Shown here piece after piece: positions 11,158 to 16,498 of a stretch of DNA of 16,498 bases. The notes below the pieces were generated by a model, which saw only the letters and a program-made list of their open reading frames with translations, made no database searches and had not been told where the DNA came from. The stretch is taken from positions 1 through 16,498 of the forward strand of contig DASUTB010000112.1 of assembly GCA_036374835.1 (NCBI GenBank), given 5' to 3'. A program made the translations under genes and the position numbers. This stretch comes from DASUTB01 sp036374835 (GTDB lineage Bacteria; Actinomycetota; Actinomycetes; Jiangellales; Jiangellaceae). Every line of letters begins with the position of its first letter. Within the stretch, counting starts at the first letter, position 1.

Positions 11158-14100
11158 TTAACGGCGGGCGCGGGACAGGCGCACGGCGTACCGGAGGATG
11201 TCGTTGCTGCGCGCATCGCCGGGCTCGGAGTAGCCGCACGGCCTGATCTCGGTGACCAGTTCGGCGATGACCTCGTCCTCGGTCCGCGCGACGCCGTCGC
11301 GCTCCACCCAGGCGGCGATCGCCGCGATCTCCTGCCTGCTGTACGCGCTGATCTCCCGCCCCGGCGTCACATCCGGGCGAGGACCGCGCTTCTTGGGCCC
11401 GCGCGACCTGCCCTTCTTGCCGGACGCCTTCTTCTCATCCGCCTCGTCGTTCGGAATGCCGGCGACGATGTCCGCCTCCACCGCGGCCCCGCCCCAGTCG
11501 AACACGTCGGCCGCGGCAACGGCCTTCTTGTACGCCTTGACCAGCCGCGCCGCCTCGCGGTCCGGATCGGCCGACCACGCCGCAGACCACACCCGGTGCA
11601 CCGACCAGCCGAGCCGGTTCAGCTGATCGTGCCGCCAGCCGGCCAGCTGCGCACCACCCGGGCCACCGTCGGTCTCCACCGCCAGAACCATCCGGCCATG
11701 CCGTTTCGGGTGCCGGACGGCGATCTCCACCTGGCCGCTCGGATCACCGTACGCGCGCACCACGGACGCGCCGGCCGCCTCGAGCCGGCTCGCGATCGCA
11801 TCGGCCAGTGGATCGGTCGACTCATCGCCGGCGGGCTGCCACGGCTCGGCCGTGTAGGCCAGGAACTCGCGCAGCGCCCGGCCGCCCGGGGTCGTCAGCC
11901 GGCGAGGGCTCAGGTCCTCCGCGCCGAAGCACGAGACGACGGTCGTCCGCTCGCGCGACCTGGTCGTGGCCGCGGTCAGCCGCCGGTCACCGCCGGGACG
12001 GTCGAGCGCACCGAATCGGTAGAGGACGCGGCCGTCCACCGACCGCCCGAAGCCGAGTGTCAGGATGATCGCGTCCCGGACATCGCCGGCCACCCGCGAG
12101 ACGTCCTTGATGAAGAACGGTTCGGCCCGGCCCTCGTCGAGGAACCGCGCGACGTCCGGGTTCCGGATCAACGCGGCACGCAGGGCCGCCTCAACCCGGG
12201 ACGCGTGCGGCCCGCTGAGCGTCACGACACCGAGGCTTTCGTGCGGGCGGGTGCGGGCGTGCTCCAGCACCAGCTCGACGACCCGTGCCACTTCAGCTTC
12301 GGAGCTGTCCGGCTGGGCCTCACCCGGGTCGACGAGCTCGTGCTGCAGCCGCGCGGGCTCGTATGCGGCCGGCAACAACGTCATTCGGCCTTCGTACACG
12401 GAATCGGCGGCGAAGCGCACCAGGCGGTCGTCCCGCACCCGGTGTTGCGTCGGCAATGGCAACGACGGCAGCGACTCGGCCAACGCTTCGACGAGGGAGG
12501 CCGGCGGCGCCGTGAGCGGCCCGGTCTCGAGATCTTCGGTTGCCGCATCCGACGTGGCGAACGCCGTGGACGGTAGCTGCTCGGCGTCCCCCACCAGCAC
12601 GGCACGTGCCGAGCGGGCCAGCGCCGAAACACCGTGCGCCGGCGGCACGAGCCCGGCGTCCTCAACGATCACCACGTCGAACATGCGGCGCGGCGGCAGC
12701 AGCATCGGCACGGCCAGTGGAGACGTCAGCCAGATCGGCAGCGCGGCGGTCGCAACCTCCGGCGAGACGGCAACGAGATCGCGCACCGCGACCGGGCCGG
12801 AGCCGGCCGATTCGACAACCGACACCTCGCCTTCATGGTCCGCGCCGAGTTCGGCGAACAGCCGCGCCCGCCCGGCGTGCGCCCGTGCCGCGGCACGTAC
12901 CCGGTCGCCGTCGGTATCGCCCGACGCGAAGAGGTCGGCCTCGAGTTCGGCCGGGTCGGCGTCGCGCAACGCGGTGTCCTGGGAGCGCCAGAGATCCACC
13001 AGAGACGCCTGCCATGTGAACGTCAGCGCCTCGGCCGCGCGGTCCGCAGCGATCGGGCCGTCGCGCAGCTCGAGGAGCAGGTCCTCCAGCCCGGCCTCGA
13101 CCAGTTCACGCCGCAACTCGCTGCGGCGGGGAAGCGCCACCAGCTCGGCCTCGGCATCGGCGTACCTGTGAAGGCGGCGTGCGGCCTCGGCGAACGGAAG
13201 GTCCACGAGCCCGTCGGCGGACGGATCCACCGACGCGAGAGTTGCCAACTGGTCGCGCATCGCGGTGGCGACCGCGATGGCAGCCGGCAGGTGTTCGCCG
13301 GTGCGGGGCGGGCGTCCGTCTCGCGACTTCTCCCGCCACGTCGCGAGTTGGTCGCGCGCCCCGACCAGGCTGGTATACAGCTGATCGCGGTTCGGACGCC
13401 CGGGACGATCCGCGTCCGGCACCATCAGGTCCATGACCTGGAGCCGCAGCCGCCGGCGGCTGATCGGTCCGCCGGCTCCTTTGCGCCGGCCCCGCGGCGC
13501 GGCGGCAGCGACATAGTCACCGATCGGCGCGTCCCACAGTTGGGGCACGAACATCGACTTGGTGGCGGCCACCCCGGCGAGCAGGTCGACCGTGGCGAGG
13601 GCCTCGGCCGGCGTTGCCGGCCCCGCGAGGCCGACTTCCACAGCAGCCCGGGTGGCCATGTCCTTAAGCGCCGGCAGCGTCGACGAGCGCAGCGACCGGA
13701 CCGCCTCGCACACGGCTTCGGCAGTGTCCTCTGAAGGCACCTGCGCGGCTCGCCATGGTGATTCTTCCGAGGCTGGGGCCAGACCGTCCAGCTGTGCCAA
13801 CTCGCTGATCTTGGCACGCAGTTCCTGGAACAACGTGTCGCCCATGCGCTGCAGCGTTTCACCGTCGAGACGGGTCGTGGTGCGGATCTCCGGCGGCGCC
13901 ACAGTGAGCGCGGCCATCAGCTCGTGCGCGCTCGCCCCCCAGGGGTCGCGGCGACGGTGCAGCGCGTCAAGGTACCGCTGGACGGTACCGCCGGCCGTCG
14001 GCGGGGGCGGCGACTCGGGCTCGGCGTCCGCGTCGGCCGCTTCGCCCTCGCTGAGCGCGGCGACGGCCTCGGCGATCCGACCGCCGAACGTCTCGGCCGC

Positions 14101-15294
14101 GCCACGTCCCGAACCGTCGGCCACCAGATCGCCGACACCTGCGCACTCGAGCCGTTGCCTCAGATCGTGCAGCGATGCCCGCTTCGGGCTCACGATCAGC
14201 ACTCGTCGCCCGTCGGCGACCAGTTCGGCGGCCGCGGCAGCGATGGTCTGCGTCCGGCCGGTTCCCGGCGGCGCCACCACCCGGACGTTGCGACCCCCGA
14301 CGATCGCCTCCACCGCCGCACGTTGTGCCGGATCCGACTCCAGAACGAGGCTTTCCGTGCGGTAGGTGGTACGCGCTCGGTCATTGAGCGACGCCGCAGC
14401 CTCCAAGTCACCGGCGAGTGCGGCGATGACATCGTTGTTTTCCAAGTCGGCGGCCAGCGTGCGGACGTCGGCCGCCTGCGCCAATGGTTCACGCGCGAAC
14501 CGGCCCAACACCGCGCGGTGCACGATGGTGAAACCATCGACGACGTGCGGCGGCGCGAACTCGCGCAGCCGCTTCACCACCCCTGGATAGCGCAGCCGGC
14601 CGTCCGGATCGCGTAGATCGTCGATCGTGAAGCGCAGGCCGAGCTGACGGTCCATCTCGTCGAGCAGCAGTGGATTGACGTCCGCCGCTTGCGAGATCGT
14701 GATCACGAAGTCCGTCTCGGCCGGATCCCTCGCCACCACCGAGGCGGACCGCAGCAGCACCGGTACCGAAGGGCGATGCGCCGCGTACGGGTTCGCCCAC
14801 GTCGCAATGCCGATGACGAGGTGCGCTGCCTCGACGCCGTGCTCCTCGGCAAGCTCGCGGGAGACGTCGCGGATCTTGCGGGCGGTACGCAACGCCGAGC
14901 TGCGCAACGGCTCATACGGGAACAGCCTCGAAACCGGGACCGGGTCGCCGTCCAGCAGGCGAGCGCGATTGTCCGGATCAGCCGCGGCGAGGTCTAGAGT
15001 GCCGATCTTGAGGTCGCGATAGTGCAACAACGGGTCGCGCCCGTTCAGACCCGCCAGCTCGGACACCCAGCGGTTCACCGCCGCCGCCACCTGCGTCGCC
15101 CGGCTCTGCGGACCGACCGGCAGTGTTTCGTCCGGTGCACCATACGGAGGGCCGCCTCCGCGGCCCTGTTCACCACCTGTGCCGTGGGCGCTCGGCGAGG
15201 CGCCGCTCCGGGCGAGTGCGCCCGGCGTTTCGGTCTCCGCCTTGCTCGCAGGCGGGCGCGCGGCAGCGACGGCTGGGTCGTTGACCGTCGTCAA
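11158..15294 (-). CDS. Large UPF1/DUF4011-like SF1 helicase with C-terminal MTES_1575-type nuclease domain
   Basis: A 1,378-residue protein. A Gly/Pro-rich N-terminal tail (1 to about 65) precedes a DUF4011-like region (AVNRWVSELAGLNGRDPLLHYRDLKIGTLDL). The SF1 helicase core is split by a long insertion. Walker A reads APPGTGRTQT with Arg347 where the catalytic Lys belongs; motif II reads VVIVEDAG (Glu878-Asp879) instead of DEAS. Motif III (VLVGDAEQLPST), motif V (VAGDVRDAIILTLGFG) and motif VI (RRLTAATTRSRERTTVVS) are recognisable. Residues about 1168-1245 resemble the MTES_1575 restriction-endonuclease fold: GQVEIAVRHPKRHGRMVLAVETDG (Glu1190, Glu1207) and LNRLGWSVHRVWSAAW. About 1250-1378 is basic, then a helical C-terminal region. 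Such proteins are linked to nucleic-acid surveillance or defence. The substitutions may mean weak or lost ATPase activity. The TTG start at 15294 is uncertain, because the first 65 residues are not conserved-looking. Confidence 0.8.
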   Translation of the reverse strand: MTTVNDPAVAAARPPASKAETETPGALARSGASPSAHGTGGEQGRGGGPPYGAPDETLPVGPQSRATQVAAAVNRWVSELAGLNGRDPLLHYRDLKIGTLDLAAADPDNRARLLDGDPVPVSRLFPYEPLRSSALRTARKIRDVSRELAEEHGVEAAHLVIGIATWANPYAAHRPSVPVLLRSASVVARDPAETDFVITISQAADVNPLLLDEMDRQLGLRFTIDDLRDPDGRLRYPGVVKRLREFAPPHVVDGFTIVHRAVLGRFAREPLAQAADVRTLAADLENNDVIAALAGDLEAAASLNDRARTTYRTESLVLESDPAQRAAVEAIVGGRNVRVVAPPGTGRTQTIAAAAAELVADGRRVLIVSPKRASLHDLRQRLECAGVGDLVADGSGRGAAETFGGRIAEAVAALSEGEAADADAEPESPPPPTAGGTVQRYLDALHRRRDPWGASAHELMAALTVAPPEIRTTTRLDGETLQRMGDTLFQELRAKISELAQLDGLAPASEESPWRAAQVPSEDTAEAVCEAVRSLRSSTLPALKDMATRAAVEVGLAGPATPAEALATVDLLAGVAATKSMFVPQLWDAPIGDYVAAAAPRGRRKGAGGPISRRRLRLQVMDLMVPDADRPGRPNRDQLYTSLVGARDQLATWREKSRDGRPPRTGEHLPAAIAVATAMRDQLATLASVDPSADGLVDLPFAEAARRLHRYADAEAELVALPRRSELRRELVEAGLEDLLLELRDGPIAADRAAEALTFTWQASLVDLWRSQDTALRDADPAELEADLFASGDTDGDRVRAAARAHAGRARLFAELGADHEGEVSVVESAGSGPVAVRDLVAVSPEVATAALPIWLTSPLAVPMLLPPRRMFDVVIVEDAGLVPPAHGVSALARSARAVLVGDAEQLPSTAFATSDAATEDLETGPLTAPPASLVEALAESLPSLPLPTQHRVRDDRLVRFAADSVYEGRMTLLPAAYEPARLQHELVDPGEAQPDSSEAEVARVVELVLEHARTRPHESLGVVTLSGPHASRVEAALRAALIRNPDVARFLDEGRAEPFFIKDVSRVAGDVRDAIILTLGFGRSVDGRVLYRFGALDRPGGDRRLTAATTRSRERTTVVSCFGAEDLSPRRLTTPGGRALREFLAYTAEPWQPAGDESTDPLADAIASRLEAAGASVVRAYGDPSGQVEIAVRHPKRHGRMVLAVETDGGPGGAQLAGWRHDQLNRLGWSVHRVWSAAWSADPDREAARLVKAYKKAVAAADVFDWGGAAVEADIVAGIPNDEADEKKASGKKGRSRGPKKRGPRPDVTPGREISAYSRQEIAAIAAWVERDGVARTEDEVIAELVTEIRPCGYSEPGDARSNDILRYAVRLSRARR

Positions 15295-15425
15295 GGCTCA
15301 ACCCCCGTTCCCTACGTGCATGGCCCTATCCCGCCCGAGATTAGCTGCGTACAGGGACGATGCCGTGGAGGCGCGGCGGGGCGCGTGCGGATAAGCCACA
15401 GACAAGGCATGATGGCGGCTGGTAT

Positions 15426-15454
15426 TTGGCCCATCGGGCGGGCTTGCTTACAGT
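15426..15454 (+). promoter_or_regulatory. Promoter of the membrane protein gene
   Basis: TTGGCC (15426-15431), 17 nt, then TACAGT (15449-15454); an AGGGAGG ribosome site (15471-15477) follows, 6 nt before GTG 15484. It lies in the 189-bp divergent gap 15295-15483 between this gene and the helicase gene. I see no clear helicase promoter or other feature there. Confidence 0.5.
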
Positions 15455-15483
15455 AGCCTCGTCCGCATCAAGGGAGGGCGTAC

Positions 15484-16032
15484 GTGAACCTGCTCACAGA
15501 TCTGCCCACCGAAGAGGTCGTCGAGGCGCGGCACAGACCTGTCGCCGCCATCGTCGGCGGTGTTGTTGTTCTGGTCATCATGCTCGGTGTCGGGCTGGTG
15601 CTCGTCCTCAACGGAAGTGGCGGCGACGAAGACACTGTCGCCGCAGCCAATGAGGACGCCGCCAACACCGTGGTGGACGCCGACGTGTCGTTGGCGGAGT
15701 GGCTCGACGGCGCGTCGGACGCTTGCGCCGAAACGGTGGCGTCCAACCCGGCGGTCCTGGCCACCGACGGTGCCGAGCCGGCTGAGATCGAAGCCGGAGT
15801 CCGGACGCTCGCCGACGGGCTGCGCGCGCTGCCCTCGCCAACGGCGGCCTCGGAGTACAGTCAGGCCATGTCCGTGATCGCGGTCGGTGAACTGGCCGAG
15901 CAAGCGTGGGGCGGCGCCGCCACGGTCGACGCGGAGAACTCCAATCAGACGCAGGTCGGCAACGCCACCGCACTGACCCACGAGTTCCTCGACGCCCTCG
16001 TCGCGGTCGGAGCCTCCTGCCCGACGAGCTGA
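15484..16032 (+). CDS. Single-pass membrane protein of unknown function
   Basis: I do not recognise this 182-residue protein. It has a short cytoplasmic N-terminus (1-18), one membrane helix (about 20-42, VAAIVGGVVVLVIMLGVGLVLVL), an acidic linker (45-68) and a helical, Ala-rich outside domain. That domain has only two cysteines, Cys81 and Cys179, which could form a disulfide clamping its ends. The strong AGGGAGG site fixes the GTG start. It is divergent from the helicase-nuclease gene and is followed by tRNA-Arg. The spacing to the tRNA (157 bp) shows it is a separate unit. The composition and codon use match its neighbours, so it looks like resident chromosome. Confidence 0.7.
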   Translation: MNLLTDLPTEEVVEARHRPVAAIVGGVVVLVIMLGVGLVLVLNGSGGDEDTVAAANEDAANTVVDADVSLAEWLDGASDACAETVASNPAVLATDGAEPAEIEAGVRTLADGLRALPSPTAASEYSQAMSVIAVGELAEQAWGGAATVDAENSNQTQVGNATALTHEFLDALVAVGASCPTS

Positions 16033-16121
16033 GTGCGCGGCACGGATTCTCGGTGCAACGCCTCAGCGGGCTATGCTGGCGCTCGCTGCCGTGCTGTGAC
16101 CTTCAGATCGGGGCCAGGGAA

Positions 16122-16139
16122 CAGCAGGTGCACCTGCTG
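16122..16139. promoter_or_regulatory. Perfect 18-bp palindrome upstream of tRNA-Arg
   Basis: CAGCAGGTG directly joined to CACCTGCTG, with no spacer. A loop-free palindrome suits a dimeric DNA-binding protein better than an RNA terminator. It lies just before a TATAGC (16144-16149) that could be the tRNA -10. The remainder of the gap 16033-16189 shows nothing else firm. Confidence 0.4.
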
Positions 16140-16189
16140 CCGCTATAGCGTCAGGAAGTGCACCCATTGTCAGCCCAGACGCGGCCAAT

Positions 16190-16262
16190 GCCTCCGTAGC
16201 TCAGGGGATAGAGCACCGCTCTCCTAAAGCGGGTGTCGCAGGTTCGAATCCTGCCGGGGGCG
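16190..16262 (+). tRNA. tRNA-Arg (anticodon CCT)
   Basis: A 73-nt cloverleaf. The acceptor stem GCCTCCG pairs with CGGGGGC (one T-G wobble). The D-arm region is TAGCTCAGGGGATAGAGCA. The anticodon stem CCGCT/AGCGG encloses loop CTCCTAA with anticodon CCT at 16223-16225, reading the AGG codon. The T-arm is GCAGG-TTCGAAT-CCTGC, with G at 16262 as discriminator. The CCA end is not encoded. It stands directly before an integrase gene and is probably its attachment site. Confidence 0.97.
16235..16262 (+). other. Probable integration (att) site in the tRNA 3' part
   Basis: The T-arm and 3' acceptor half of tRNA-Arg are the usual crossover region for actinobacterial tyrosine integrases, and an integrase gene starts 103 nt beyond. 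The exact core cannot be set, because the other end of the element lies outside the window. Confidence 0.45.
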
Positions 16263-16351
16263 CTTCCACTACCAGGGGTTTTGCGGAGGCAACAAGCTGG
16301 AACAGGCCCCGACAAGATCGCGTGTCATCATTCATGGTGCGAAATTTCTGC

Positions 16352-16357
16352 TACGAT
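16352..16357 (+). promoter_or_regulatory. Leaderless -10 box of the integrase gene
   Basis: TACGAT followed by 7 nt and ATG 16365, with no Shine-Dalgarno sequence. The -35 is unclear. The stretch 16263-16351 shows no gene. Confidence 0.4.
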
Positions 16358-16364
16358 GATCTTC

Positions 16365-16498
16365 ATGGGTGCTCGGCAGCGCACCAGACCACGCGGCAGC
16401 ATCAAGCAGCTCAAGAACGGTTCGGTGCGCGTGCGGGTGTACGCGGGCACCGATCCCGTCACCGCCAAGCGCCACTATCTCGACGAGGTCATCCCTGC
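16365..16498 (+). CDS. Tyrosine-type site-specific integrase, N-terminal part (runs off the window)
   Basis: Only the first 44 codons are present. The translation MGARQRTRPRGSIKQLKNG then SVRVRVYAGTDPVTAKRHYLDEVIPA matches the AP2-like or Arm-type DNA-binding start of actinobacterial tyrosine integrases (pattern RGSI...G...VRVYAGxDPxTxKRxYL). This domain binds arm sites near the attachment core. The catalytic R-H-R-Y domain would lie beyond the end. It points away from tRNA-Arg, the normal arrangement for an integrative element or prophage seated in that tRNA. Confidence 0.85.
   Translation, partial: MGARQRTRPRGSIKQLKNGSVRVRVYAGTDPVTAKRHYLDEVIP

Noticed and set aside
11104..13734. Several plus-strand open frames of 240-490 codons opposite the helicase
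   Set aside because: All are antisense to a well-supported 1,378-residue protein, and the one at 11104 starts within the palindrome.

Overview
The window is high-GC DNA with GTG/TTG starts and many TANNNT -10 boxes lying 7-8 nt before a start codon. This points to a free-living, plant-polymer-degrading actinomycete. I cannot fix the genus from sequence alone. From memory, the left half follows the actinobacterial locus represented in Mycobacterium tuberculosis by the Rv0990c-Rv0996 region: SAF protein, FmdB/Ruc zinc-ribbon protein, 5-formyltetrahydrofolate cyclo-ligase, galU, moeA/glp, rimJ, sepX/glpR. Here galU is missing. A secreted GH10 xylanase and a penicillin-acylase-family hydrolase sit between the cyclo-ligase and the zinc-ribbon gene.

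Layout. 1-3421 (- strand): a tight operon glp/moeA > moaC > rimJ-like GNAT > sepX/glpR, joining molybdopterin chemistry to the divisome proteins Glp and GlpR/SepX; it ends in a strong hairpin at 48-69. 3530-4129 (+): divergent cyclo-ligase. 4203-5873 (-): GH10-FN3-CBM2 xylanase with operator-like GAAACTTTC palindromes at its promoter. 6085-8697 (-): membrane-anchored Ntn-hydrolase. 8758-8784: a CIRCE element one base from consensus, in front of the Ruc-like zinc-ribbon gene (8815-9147, +), followed by a SAF/CpaB-like membrane protein (9218-9847, +).

9845-11157 is the accessory-looking part. A winged-helix plus DUF559-type nuclease-like gene is bracketed by two inverted, nearly identical copies (48/49 bases) of a long palindrome. 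It is followed by a 39-codon acidic ORF and a third, perfect 24-bp-arm palindrome between convergent genes. 11158-15294 (-) is a 1,378-residue UPF1/DUF4011-like SF1 helicase fused to an MTES_1575-type nuclease domain, with substituted Walker A and B residues. 15484-16032 (+) is an unknown single-pass membrane protein. 16190-16262 is tRNA-Arg(CCT), and immediately after it (16365 to the window end) begins a tyrosine integrase, so an integrative element probably starts there.

The strongest items for follow-up are the CIRCE-ruc unit, the palindrome-flanked nuclease-like gene, the motif-degenerate helicase-nuclease and the tRNA/integrase junction. All family assignments are by eye; no database search was possible.
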